From contig JADJMW010000004.1 of NCBI GenBank assembly GCA_016709385.1, positions 124,001 to 188,000 of the forward strand: a stretch of 64,000 nucleotides of DNA, written 5' to 3'. The translations under genes and the position numbers were made by a program. Position 1 is the first letter of the stretch. The number at the start of each line of letters is the position of its first letter. The DNA comes from Candidatus Rubrivivax defluviihabitans. GTDB lineage: Bacteria > Pseudomonadota > Gammaproteobacteria > Burkholderiales > Burkholderiaceae_C. Shown here piece by piece: positions 1 through 8,341 of the stretch. The notes beneath the pieces were generated by a model. The model saw only the letters and a program-made list of their open reading frames with translations. It was not told where the DNA came from and ran no database searches.

Positions 1-1
1 G

Positions 2-1102
2 CGCGCCAGCACGCGGCTCGAGGTCTGGCGCGCCGACGGCAGCCTGCTCTTCGCCGACCAGGATGCCGAGAACCTGCATCGCTCGGCGCACACGCAGGTG
101 AAAGTGTTCACCATCGAGACCCCGGCGCTGGCCGGTGGCCAGGTGAAGGCGCGTTATACGGTGGACTATGCGCGCGACGCGGCGATGGGCACGCGCTGGG
201 CCTGGGTGCTGATCTTCGTCACCCTGGCCGCGGGCGCCCTGGTTGCGGCCGGGACGCGCTGGCACGTGCGGCACGGCCTGATCCCGCTGCGCGAGCTGGC
301 GGCTCAGACCCGCGCCATCTCGGCGCGCGACCTGCATCGCCGTCTGGCGCTGGTCGACCCGGCCGAGGAACTGCTGCCCTGGATCGAGCAGTTCAACGCC
401 CTCATGCAGCGCCTGGAAGGCGCCTATGCGCAGCTCGAGGGCTTCAACGCCGACGTGGCGCACGAATTGCGCACGCCACTGACCACGCTGATCGGCCAGA
501 CCGAACTGGCGTTGTCGCGCGAGCGTTCAGTGGACTCGCTGCGCGACACCCTGGTGTCCAACCTGGAGGAAATGCAGCGCCTGGCCGGCATGGTCAACGA
601 CATGCTGTTCCTGTCGCAGGCCGACCGCGGCGCGGTGGCGCGGCGCGGCCGGCCGGCGAGCCTGGCCGCGCTGGCGCATCAGGTGGTGGAATTCCACGAA
701 GCCACGCTGGAAGACGCCGGGCTGGCGCTGCGCGTGCAGGGTGACGCCACGGCCGCGGTGGACGAGCCGCTGTTCAAGCGGGCGCTTTCCAACCTGCTGG
801 GCAACGCCACGCGCTTTGCGCGACGCGGCTCCACGGTGCTGATCCATATCGCGGCCAGGGCGGACGGCCAGGCGCAGGTGGTGGTGATGAACAGCGGCGA
901 GCCGATCGACCCGAAGTCGCTGCCGCGGCTGTTCGACCGCTTCTTCCGCGCCGATGCGTCGCGCTGCTGCGATGGTGAAACGCACCACGGCCTGGGCCTG
1001 GCCATCGTGGCGGCCATCGCGCGCATGCACGACGGCCACACCGTGGCCGAGTCGCAGGGCGGCTTCACGAGCGTGGGGTTCACGCTGGCCACGACGCCCT
1101 GA
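2..1102 (+). CDS. sensor histidine kinase, heavy-metal (CusS-like) type, 5' end outside window
   Basis: Membrane sensor kinase of a two-component system. The reading frame is open from the first bases, so the N-terminus and first membrane helix lie upstream; 366 residues are visible. There is the end of a periplasmic sensor domain, a membrane helix at about residues 65-86, a HAMP region, the H-box DVAHELRTPL with the phospho-acceptor His near residue 154, an N-box NLLGNATRF and a G-box GLGLAIV. The HAMP-to-catalytic layout and the sequence TRFARRGSTV are typical of copper/silver-type CusS kinases. The partner regulator should lie upstream. The signal it senses is inferred from the family only. 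Confidence 0.88.
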   Translation, partial: RASTRLEVWRADGSLLFADQDAENLHRSAHTQVKVFTIETPALAGGQVKARYTVDYARDAAMGTRWAWVLIFVTLAAGALVAAGTRWHVRHGLIPLRELAAQTRAISARDLHRRLALVDPAEELLPWIEQFNALMQRLEGAYAQLEGFNADVAHELRTPLTTLIGQTELALSRERSVDSLRDTLVSNLEEMQRLAGMVNDMLFLSQADRGAVARRGRPASLAALAHQVVEFHEATLEDAGLALRVQGDATAAVDEPLFKRALSNLLGNATRFARRGSTVLIHIAARADGQAQVVVMNSGEPIDPKSLPRLFDRFFRADASRCCDGETHHGLGLAIVAAIARMHDGHTVAESQGGFTSVGFTLATTP

Positions 1103-1146
1103 CCGGCGCGCCGCGGGGCTGGCCTCGGTCGCACTCCAGAGGCGGC

Positions 1147-1395
1147 TCAGCGGTAGAACGCTTCCACCGTGCCCTTCAGCTTGATCAGCAGCGGCCGGCC
1201 CTTGCGGTCCACCGTGCGGCCGGCGGCCACCTTCACCCAGCCCTCGCTGATGCAGTATTCCTCGACGTCGGAACGCTCCTTGCCGTTGAGGCGGATGCCG
1301 ATGTCGCGCTGGAACGCGGCCGCCACGTGGTGCGGACTTCGCGGGTCCAGCGACAAGCGGTCGGGCAGCGGGGGCGCGGCGGGGGTGTCGTTCAT
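1147..1395 (-). CDS. DUF3297 family protein
   Basis: Small soluble protein of 82 residues. It has the DUF3297 signature: an N-terminal LPDRLSLDPRSPHH, then IGIRLNGKER and VEEYCISEGWVKV, ending in KGTVEAFYR. The function of the family is not known to me. A start 13 codons further upstream (1434) is open, but the family normally begins at or near MNDT, so I chose 1395. It is convergent with the kinase gene and stands alone. Confidence 0.8.
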   Translation of the reverse strand: MNDTPAAPPLPDRLSLDPRSPHHVAAAFQRDIGIRLNGKERSDVEEYCISEGWVKVAAGRTVDRKGRPLLIKLKGTVEAFYR

Positions 1396-1455
1396 GGTGG
1401 CGTGGCGTTCGGGCAGGTGCAGGGAAAGCGGCATTGTCCCGCAGCGCCCGCAGCG

Positions 1456-2127
1456 TCAGGCGAGGACGAGCCGCCAGGCCCGCGCCACTGCCGCGGGGTC
1501 GGTGAGCACGACGAAGGCCACGCCGGCCAGCGCACCGGCCAGATGCGCGTCGTGGTTGACGCGGCCGCGGGCCTGGCGTGCGGCGTACCAGCTGTAGGCC
1601 AGATAGGCCAGCGCGAACAGCGGCGCGGGAATCGGCACCGGGATCGGCAGGATGAAGATCGATGACTTCGGCGCATACACGATGGCCGCGAACAGCACTG
1701 CCAGGATGGCACCCGACGCGCCCAGGCAGCGGTAGCCCGGGTCGTGCCGGTGCTTGAAATAGGTGCCCACGCTGCTGAACAGCAGGCCGAAGGCATACAG
1801 CGCCGCGAAACGTGCGCTGCCGATCTGGCGTTCCAGCGCAAAGCCGAAGGCCCAGAAGGTGAAGGCGTTGAAGAACAGGTGGCCCAGGTCGGCGTGCAGG
1901 AAGGCGCTGGCGACGGGTGTGGCGTACTCGCGCCGCCGCAACAGCCAGTAGGGGCGGAACAGGTTGCGTTCGACGATCGCGGGTACCGCGAACAGGCCGG
2001 CCAGGCTGGCCAGCACCATGGCAGCGAGCAGCAGCGAAGCGGCGGGGTTGGCGGTGATAAATGCCATTGCGGGCGATGGCGCGGGTGCAGGCGCAGCGCG
2101 AGCGGGGGCGAAAGGAATATCCATCAT
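1456..2127 (-). CDS. rhomboid family intramembrane serine protease
   Basis: Polytopic membrane protein that should cleave membrane-spanning substrates. The rhomboid signatures are present: HADLGHLFFNAFTFW near the N-terminus, the catalytic serine in GASGA, and the catalytic histidine in HDAHLAG of the last helices. This gives the Ser-His dyad. The start is uncertain: 2127 gives 223 residues with an Ala/Pro-rich leader, while the ATG at 2067 gives 203 residues beginning just before the first helix. Neither has a clear ribosome binding site. It is divergent from the ABC binding protein, with about 46 bp between starts. Confidence 0.82.
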   Translation of the reverse strand: MMDIPFAPARAAPAPAPSPAMAFITANPAASLLLAAMVLASLAGLFAVPAIVERNLFRPYWLLRRREYATPVASAFLHADLGHLFFNAFTFWAFGFALERQIGSARFAALYAFGLLFSSVGTYFKHRHDPGYRCLGASGAILAVLFAAIVYAPKSSIFILPIPVPIPAPLFALAYLAYSWYAARQARGRVNHDAHLAGALAGVAFVVLTDPAAVARAWRLVLA

Positions 2128-2173
2128 CCCACGCCGCCGCCCGCGCTGCGGGGCGCTGTCTATGATGCCCGGC

Positions 2174-4003
2174 ATGAACCGCCGCCAGGCCTTGCTGCAC
2201 CCCGCCGTGGCGACGGCACTGGCGGCATGGGCCGGCCCGCTCTGGCCGGGGCCGGCCCGGCCTGCCCCGGGCCTGAAGGTGCTGCGCCTGGCCAGCGAGA
2301 GCGAGACCGGCTTCGATCCCGCCCGCGTCGGCGACGTGCGCTCGCTGCGCATCACCTCGCACATTTTCGAGCCGCTGCTGGAATTCGACCCGCTGGCGCG
2401 CCCGGTCAAGCTGCGGCCGCGCACGGCCGCCGCCCTGCCCGAGCCCGAGCCGGGCAGCGGCTGGCGCGTCTGGACGGTGCGGCTGCAGCCCGGCATCTTC
2501 TTTACCGACGATGCGGCCTTCGGCGGTCAGCCGCGCGAGCTGGTGGCGGCGGACTATGCCTACAGCATCCAGCGCCTGGCCGACCCTGCCACGCGCAGCC
2601 CCGGCTGGAGCTCGATGGAACAGGCCGGCATCAGCGGCCTGGCCGCGCGGCGCCGCGAGGCCGTCGAAGGCCGGCAACCCTTCGACTACGAGCGCCCGAT
2701 GCAGGGCCTGCAGGTGCTGGACCGCCACACGCTGCGTTTCGTGCTCGACGCCGGCCGGCCGCGTTTCCCGCAATGGCTGGCCAGCGCTTCCACCGCCGCC
2801 GTGGCGCGCGAGGTGGTCGAGGCCCAGGGCGAGCTTTCGATGCAGCACCCGGTGGGCACCGGTCCGTTCGTGCTCGCCGAGTGGCGGCGCGGCTCGCGCA
2901 TCGTGCTCGAACGCAATCCGCGTTTCCGCGAGCTGCGCTACCACGCCGAACCGGCCGCCGGCGATGCCGAGGGCCAGGCCATCCTGGCGCGCCTGCAGGG
3001 CCGCCGGCTGCCCATGGTGGACCGCGTGGAGGTGGCCATCATCGAGGAGAAGCAGCCCACCTGGCTGGCCTTCCTGAACGGCGAGGCCGACTGGGTGGAA
3101 CTGCCCGACGGCTTCACGCCGGTGGCCATGCCCGGCGGCAGGCTGGCGCCGCACCTGGCCCGGCGCGGCATCCGTGCCGAACGCGTGGTGCTGCCGTCCA
3201 CCTACTACACGATGTTCAACATGGCGCACCCGCTGGTCGGCGGCTATACGCCCGAACGCGTGGCGCTGCGCCGTGCCATCGGCCTGGCCATCGACGTGCA
3301 GCGCGAGATCACGCTGCTGCGCCACGGTGCGGCGGTGCCGGCGCAGTCGCCGGTGGCCGTGCACCTGAGCGGCTACCAGCCGCAATGGCGCAGCGAGATG
3401 AGCGCATACAACCCGGCGCGCGCCCGCGCGCTGCTCGACCTGTACGGCTGGCGCGACCGCGACGGCGACGGTTGGCGCGAAACCCCCGAGGGCCGGCCGC
3501 TGGTGCTGGAAATGGCCACCCAGCCCAGCCAGGAGGCGCGCCGCTTCGACGAACTGATGGAGCGCGACCTGGGCGCCATCGGCCTGCGCGTGGTGTTCCG
3601 CACCGCGAACTGGCCGGAACAGTACAAGGCGGCGCGTGCCGGCAAGCTGATGATGTGGTCGGTGAGCGGGCGTGCCAGTGCGCCCGACGGCATCGAAGGC
3701 CTGCTGCGCTACGACGGCGCCGCGGCCGGCGGCATGAACCTCTCGCGCTTCGACCTGCCCGAGATGAACGCCACCATCGCGAAGCTGCAGGCCTTGCCCG
3801 AGGGGCCCGAACGCGAGGCGCTGTTCGACCACGCCAAGCGGCTGACCGTGGCCTGGATGCCCTACAAGCTGCGCACGCACCTGGCGGCCACCGCGCTGAC
3901 CCAGCCCTGGCTGGTGGGCTACCGGCGGCCGCTGTTCTGGAACCACTGGTTCGAGACGGTCGATATCGAACCGCATCCGCGCTACGGTGGTCCCGATGCC
4001 TGA
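2174..4003 (+). CDS. ABC transporter substrate-binding protein, peptide/nickel (SBP_bac_5) family
   Basis: Periplasmic solute receptor of 609 residues, matching the extracellular solute-binding family 5 (oligopeptide, dipeptide, nickel). The twin-arginine-containing start MNRRQALLHP leads into a short hydrophobic export signal. Family features follow: HIFEPLLEFDP, GTGPFVLAEWRRGSRIVLERNP and RRAIGLAIDVQREI. No permease or ATPase genes lie next to it, so it is an orphan receptor here, and the ligand cannot be told. Alternative in-frame starts at 2162 and 2165 would only add MMPG-type residues. Confidence 0.85.
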   Translation: MNRRQALLHPAVATALAAWAGPLWPGPARPAPGLKVLRLASESETGFDPARVGDVRSLRITSHIFEPLLEFDPLARPVKLRPRTAAALPEPEPGSGWRVWTVRLQPGIFFTDDAAFGGQPRELVAADYAYSIQRLADPATRSPGWSSMEQAGISGLAARRREAVEGRQPFDYERPMQGLQVLDRHTLRFVLDAGRPRFPQWLASASTAAVAREVVEAQGELSMQHPVGTGPFVLAEWRRGSRIVLERNPRFRELRYHAEPAAGDAEGQAILARLQGRRLPMVDRVEVAIIEEKQPTWLAFLNGEADWVELPDGFTPVAMPGGRLAPHLARRGIRAERVVLPSTYYTMFNMAHPLVGGYTPERVALRRAIGLAIDVQREITLLRHGAAVPAQSPVAVHLSGYQPQWRSEMSAYNPARARALLDLYGWRDRDGDGWRETPEGRPLVLEMATQPSQEARRFDELMERDLGAIGLRVVFRTANWPEQYKAARAGKLMMWSVSGRASAPDGIEGLLRYDGAAAGGMNLSRFDLPEMNATIAKLQALPEGPEREALFDHAKRLTVAWMPYKLRTHLAATALTQPWLVGYRRPLFWNHWFETVDIEPHPRYGGPDA

Positions 4004-4102
4004 CCCGGCGCTGCCGGGCGGCCGGCTCCGGTACGCTACGGCGGCGGGGACCGGCCGACGACGACCGAACGCCGCGAACGGTCTTCACCACCGGATCAAG
4101 CC

Positions 4103-5371
4103 ATGACGCCGCTGCTTCCCACGACCCTGGGCGAACCGCGCAACGATTCGCCGCTGCCTTTCGCCGTGCCCGACGACCTGCTGGTGCCGGCGCTCATCCA
4201 GTGGCCGCAGGGAAGACCGCCGCCCGACCTGGTGCTGTTCGAGAAGGCCGGCCCACGGCACAAGCTGTTCTTCGAGCCGGCACGCACGCGCGCGGCCATC
4301 GTCACCTGCGGCGGCCTGTGCCCGGGGCTGAACAACGTGATCCGCTCGGTGACGCGCGAACTGCGTCGCAGCTACGGCGTCAGCTCGGTGCTCGGCATCC
4401 GCGGCGGCTATCGCGGGCTGGACCCGAGCCGGGGCCAGCCGCCGATCGAGCTGACCGACGACCGGGTCGAGGATATCCACAAGGAGGGCGGCACGATGCT
4501 GGGCACGTCGCGCGGGCCGGTGGACATGGGCGTGGCGGTGGACTTCCTGCTCGCGCAGGGCATCAACGTCTTGTTCACCGTGGGCGGCGACGGCACCCAG
4601 CGCGGCGGCCACGCGCTGTTCGAGCAGGCGCGCGCCCGCGGCCATGCGCTGGCGGTGGTGGGCATTCCCAAGACCATCGACAACGACGTGCGCCATGTGT
4701 CGCGCACCTTCGGCTACGGCACCGCGGTGGCCGAGGCCGAGCGCGTGATCCAGAGCGCGCACACGGAGGCGCGCAGCGTCTTCAACGGCATCTCGGTGGT
4801 GAAGCTCATGGGGCGCCACGCCGGCTTCATCGCCGCGGCGGCCACGGTGGCCAGCCAGGACGTCAACTTCTGCCTGGTGCCCGAAGTGCCTTTCACGCTG
4901 GAAGGGCAGGGTGGCCTGCTGGCGGCGCTGGAACGGCGGCTGCAGCACAAGCCGCACGCCGTGGTGGTGGTGGCCGAGGGCGCGGGGCAGCACCTGCTGG
5001 GCAGCGGCAGCGAGCGCGACGCCTCGGGCAATCTGAAGCTGCAGGACGTGGGCCTGTTCCTGAAGGACCGCATCGACGCGCACTTCAAGGCGCGCGGCGT
5101 CGAGATGGTGCTGCGTTATTTCGACCCCAGTTACCAGATCCGCGGCTGCGCGGCCAATACCGAAGACGCGCTGCTGTGCGACCGCATGGCCCGCCATGCG
5201 GTGCATGCCGCCATGGCCGGCAAGACCGGACTCGTGATCAGCTTCCTGAACGGTCAGTTCGTGCACGTGCCCATCGCCGAGATCGCCCAGGGCGGCAAGC
5301 AGCTCGACCTGGAAGGCGAGTTGTGGCGCGCCGTGCTGTCCTGCACCGGCCAGTCTGCGGTGCTGGGTTGA
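4103..5371 (+). CDS. ATP-dependent 6-phosphofructokinase, PPi-PFK-like lineage
   Basis: Glycolytic kinase that phosphorylates fructose 6-phosphate, 422 residues. Visible motifs are VTCGGLCPGLNNVIR (nucleotide binding), GGDGTQRG and GIPKTIDNDV (active site), and the sugar-phosphate residues in KLMGRHAGFIAA. The glycine in GGDG marks ATP use, whereas PPi enzymes carry GGDD. The lysine in PKTIDND is shared with PPi enzymes, as in the plant and trypanosome ATP-PFK lineage. The stop codon overlaps a possible TTG start of the SulP gene. No good ribosome site is seen before the ATG. Confidence 0.88.
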   Translation: MTPLLPTTLGEPRNDSPLPFAVPDDLLVPALIQWPQGRPPPDLVLFEKAGPRHKLFFEPARTRAAIVTCGGLCPGLNNVIRSVTRELRRSYGVSSVLGIRGGYRGLDPSRGQPPIELTDDRVEDIHKEGGTMLGTSRGPVDMGVAVDFLLAQGINVLFTVGGDGTQRGGHALFEQARARGHALAVVGIPKTIDNDVRHVSRTFGYGTAVAEAERVIQSAHTEARSVFNGISVVKLMGRHAGFIAAAATVASQDVNFCLVPEVPFTLEGQGGLLAALERRLQHKPHAVVVVAEGAGQHLLGSGSERDASGNLKLQDVGLFLKDRIDAHFKARGVEMVLRYFDPSYQIRGCAANTEDALLCDRMARHAVHAAMAGKTGLVISFLNGQFVHVPIAEIAQGGKQLDLEGELWRAVLSCTGQSAVLG

Positions 5372-5379
5372 CCGGCAGC

Positions 5380-7104
5380 GTGCAACCCTGGGTGCCGTCG
5401 GCCCCTGCGCGCGGCTGGCAACGCTGGCTGCCCGGCCTGGCCACGCTCAGGACCTACCCGCTGCGCTGGCTGCCCAGCGACCTGATGGCCGGGCTGGTGC
5501 TGACCGCCATGCTGGTGCCCGTGGGCATCGCCTACGCGCAGGCCTCGGGCCTGCCCGGCATCCACGGCCTGTACGCCACCATCGTGCCGCTGCTGGTCTA
5601 TGCGCTGTTCGGGCCCAGCCGCATCCTGGTGCTGGGGCCTGACTCATCGCTGGCCGCGCTGATCCTGGCCGTGGTGCTGCCGCTTTCGGGCGGCGACCCG
5701 CTGCGTGCCGTCACGCTGGCCGGCATGATGGCCGTGGTGGCCGGCGCGGTGTGCATCGCCGCGGGCGTGCTGCGCCTGGGTTTCGTCACCGAGCTGCTGT
5801 CCAAGCCCATCCGCTACGGCTATATGAACGGCATCGCGCTCACGGTGCTGATCAGCCAGTTGCCCAAGCTGTTCGGCATCGGCATCGAAAGCCAGGGACC
5901 GGGCCGCGACCTCTGGCACCTGGCCACGGCCGTGGCGAGCGGACAGAGCCACGGGCCCAGCCTGGCCATCGGCGCCGGCTGCCTGGCGCTGATCCTGGGC
6001 CTGAAGCGCTTTCCCCGCGTGCCGGGCCTGCTCATCGCGGTGGTGCTGGCCACGCTGGCGGTGAGTCTCTTCGACCTCGCCGAGGGCGGGGTGAAGGTGC
6101 TGGGTGACCTGCCGCAAGGGCTGCCGCGCTTCGTGCTGCCTTGGCTGAGCGACGTGGATCTCGTTGCCGTGGTCGCCGGCGGCTGCGCCGTGGCTCTGGT
6201 GGCCTTTGCCGACACCAGCGTGCTTTCGCGCACCTATGCCGCGCGCACGCGCAGCGCCGTCGACCCCAACCAGGAGATGGTGGGCCTGGGCGCGGCCAAC
6301 CTGGCGGCCGGCCTGTTCCAGGGCTTTCCCATCAGCAGCAGTTCCTCTCGCACGCCGGTGGCCGAGGCCGCCGGCGCCAGGACCCAGGTCACCGGCGTGG
6401 TGGGCGCGCTGGCGGTGGCCTTGCTGCTGCTGGTGGCGCCGCAGCTGCTGCACTCGCTGCCCACCAGCGCCCTGGCGGCGGTGGTCATCGCCTCGGCGAT
6501 CGGTCTGTTCGAATTTGCCGACCTGCGGCGCATCCACCGCATCCAGCCCTGGGAGTTCTGGCTCTCGATGGCCTGCTTCGCCGGCGTGGCGGTCTTCGGC
6601 GCCATTCCCGGCATCGGGCTGGCGGTGGTGCTGGCGGTGATCGAATTCCTGTGGGACGGCTGGCGCCCGCACTTTGCCGTGCTCGGGCGCGTGGACGGCA
6701 TCCGCGGTTTCCACGACATCAAGCGCTACCCGCAGGCGCGCCACGTGCCGGGGCTGCTGCTGTTCCGCTGGGACGCGCCGCTGTTTTTCGCCAATGCCGA
6801 CCTCTTCCAGCGCAGCGTGCTGCAAGCCGTCGCCGGCGAGCCCGGCCCCGTGCAGCGCGTGGTGGTGGCGGCCGAGCCGGTGACCAGCATCGACGTGACC
6901 TCGGCCGACATGCTGAGCGAACTCGCGCACACCTTGCGCGAGGCCGGCGTGGAACTGCACTTCGCCGAGATGAAGGACCCGGTGAAGGACAAGCTGATCC
7001 GCTTCGAGCTGATCCAGCAGCTGGGCGCCGGCAACTTCCACCCCACCGTGGGCGCGGCGGTCGACGCCCACCTGGTCGACCACGGCGTGAACTGGACGCC
7101 GTGA
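5380..7104 (+). CDS. SulP family inorganic anion transporter with STAS domain
   Basis: Membrane transporter of 574 residues for sulfate or another small anion such as bicarbonate. It has a Sulfate_transp core: LMAGLVLTAMLVPVGIAYAQ near the N-terminus, GLYATIVPLLVYALFG, the conserved NQEMVGLGAANLAAGLFQGF and SSSSSRTPVAEAAGA. A cytoplasmic STAS domain covers about the last 130 residues (LLLFRWDAPLFFANAD onward). The start is a GTG at 5380; an alternative TTG at 5368 would overlap the PFK stop, so the two genes are probably co-transcribed. The substrate is not determined by sequence. Confidence 0.88.
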   Translation: MQPWVPSAPARGWQRWLPGLATLRTYPLRWLPSDLMAGLVLTAMLVPVGIAYAQASGLPGIHGLYATIVPLLVYALFGPSRILVLGPDSSLAALILAVVLPLSGGDPLRAVTLAGMMAVVAGAVCIAAGVLRLGFVTELLSKPIRYGYMNGIALTVLISQLPKLFGIGIESQGPGRDLWHLATAVASGQSHGPSLAIGAGCLALILGLKRFPRVPGLLIAVVLATLAVSLFDLAEGGVKVLGDLPQGLPRFVLPWLSDVDLVAVVAGGCAVALVAFADTSVLSRTYAARTRSAVDPNQEMVGLGAANLAAGLFQGFPISSSSSRTPVAEAAGARTQVTGVVGALAVALLLLVAPQLLHSLPTSALAAVVIASAIGLFEFADLRRIHRIQPWEFWLSMACFAGVAVFGAIPGIGLAVVLAVIEFLWDGWRPHFAVLGRVDGIRGFHDIKRYPQARHVPGLLLFRWDAPLFFANADLFQRSVLQAVAGEPGPVQRVVVAAEPVTSIDVTSADMLSELAHTLREAGVELHFAEMKDPVKDKLIRFELIQQLGAGNFHPTVGAAVDAHLVDHGVNWTP

Positions 7105-7120
7105 AGGCGAGCCGGGCGCC

Positions 7121-7900
7121 TCAGCCCTGCAGCTGGATCGTGCGCACGGTGCGGTTCTCGGCCCTCTCGCCGGCGCCAGCGCTCTGGTGGCGATTCTCGC
7201 GCCGCACCGTGACCAGGCGTCCCTGCACGAGCTGAAACAGCTGTTCCTCGTGGCTGGTGGCGTCGAAGCTGACGACCACGAAGGCCCGGCCCGAGATCAC
7301 CGCCTGCGAGCGGCTGGCCAGCGGCGTGCCGTCGGCCGCGATCCACAGTTCCAGCTTGCCGTCGACCTTGTTCACGTATTTGCGGTCGCGCTCCTTCAGG
7401 CGGCCAAGGCCGAATTCGTAGGTCAGCCGGCGCGCCGGCTGGCCGTTCCAGAGCTCGGCCACCTCGGTCTTCGGCGTGGCCTCCTCCAGCGCGCTTTGCA
7501 GCGCGGCGACCGGCGCCAGCATGCGCCGCAGGTCGGCCAATTCCAGCGCGCGCAGCCCGGTGAGGGCCGGCGTCGGCGCCTTGCCGTCCTTCTCCGAGGT
7601 CCGTTCTTCCTGCTCCACGCGCTGCAGCGTGTCGCGGCTGAACTGCAGGCGCAGGCCTTGGTTGCCGTCTTCGAAGTTGAGCACCGCCTGGCCCTGTTCC
7701 TCGCTGCCGTCCTTGCCGTCGCCCTGGCGGGTCCAGGTCTCGATGCGGAAGCTGCCCTTCACCGGCACCAGGGACTGTTGGCGGGCCAGCGCGGCCTGCA
7801 GGTCGGCGAAGCCATTGGCCTGCGCGGGCAGCACCGAGCTCAGCAGGGCGGCATAGAGCAGACCTGCCAGGCGGCGCGTGGGAGGTTGAATCGAGGTCAT
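7121..7900 (-). CDS. secreted hypothetical protein
   Basis: I do not recognise this 259-residue protein. It begins with a signal peptide (hydrophobic AGLLYAALLSSVLPAQA followed by NGFADLQ). The mature part alternates short strands and charged turns (KGSFRIETWTR, QAVLNFEDGNQGLRLQF, ARRLTYEFGLGRL, KLELWIAADGTP), which suggests a beta-rich LolA/LolB-like periplasmic fold; this is a guess from pattern only. The start at 7900 has GGAG nine bases upstream, and the longer open frame to 8089 lacks such a site. It diverges from the isoprenoid operon and converges on the SulP gene. Confidence 0.7.
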   Translation of the reverse strand: MTSIQPPTRRLAGLLYAALLSSVLPAQANGFADLQAALARQQSLVPVKGSFRIETWTRQGDGKDGSEEQGQAVLNFEDGNQGLRLQFSRDTLQRVEQEERTSEKDGKAPTPALTGLRALELADLRRMLAPVAALQSALEEATPKTEVAELWNGQPARRLTYEFGLGRLKERDRKYVNKVDGKLELWIAADGTPLASRSQAVISGRAFVVVSFDATSHEEQLFQLVQGRLVTVRRENRHQSAGAGERAENRTVRTIQLQG

Positions 7901-8125
7901 TGCCAGGAGCTCCATGAAGAAGATCCAGGAGTCTACGAAGACTGGCGCAGGCGCAGCGAGGCGCAGGGCTGTCCGCGCCTTGAGCCCCCGCGGTCGCCGT
8001 GATAGCGTCGCTGGCCGGTCGATCGGGCCGGCGCATTCAAGAGAAGAGCGCACCCGGTTGACGCGGCATGCAGGCAGCACGCAGGGCATGCAGGTGGCGC
8101 ACGCGGCCGGTGCGGGAGTTCATTC

Positions 8126-8341
8126 ATGCAGATCTTGGTCGCCAACCCGAGGGGGTTCCATGCCGGCGTGGAACTCACGCTCCACGCCGTCGAACGAGCG
8201 CGCGACGACTTCGGCGAGCCCGAGCCCATCGTCCTGGCGCTGCCGCGCGAACCAAATCGTCAAGCCGTGCTCGCGGCCGGAGCCCGCCGGGCGCCTGTGC
8301 CGTCCGCGATAGCCAGGCCGGCCACCGAGGCCGCGGCATGA
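8126..8341 (+). pseudogene. ispH-like remnant (4-hydroxy-3-methylbut-2-enyl diphosphate reductase), internally deleted
   Basis: A 71-codon open frame whose first 30 residues look like the start of IspH: MQILVANPRGFHAGVELTLH against the family pattern LLANPRGFCAGVxRAI. The cysteine that binds the iron-sulfur cluster is a histidine here. After FGEP the text jumps to EPIVLALPREPNRQ, which resembles the usual IspH C-terminus, so most of the enzyme is missing. It cannot be an active reductase. Its stop overlaps the next start as ATGA, so it may still serve as a translated leader for the operon. It lies at the head of an isoprenoid gene set, which fits a former precursor-supply gene. Confidence 0.6.

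Noticed and set aside
527..7104. Very long open frames on both strands (for example 527-3976 minus and 1744-7104 plus)
   Set aside because: They are a side effect of high GC content; their translations are Arg/Ala/Gly-rich and lack motifs, and well-supported genes fill the same DNA in another frame.
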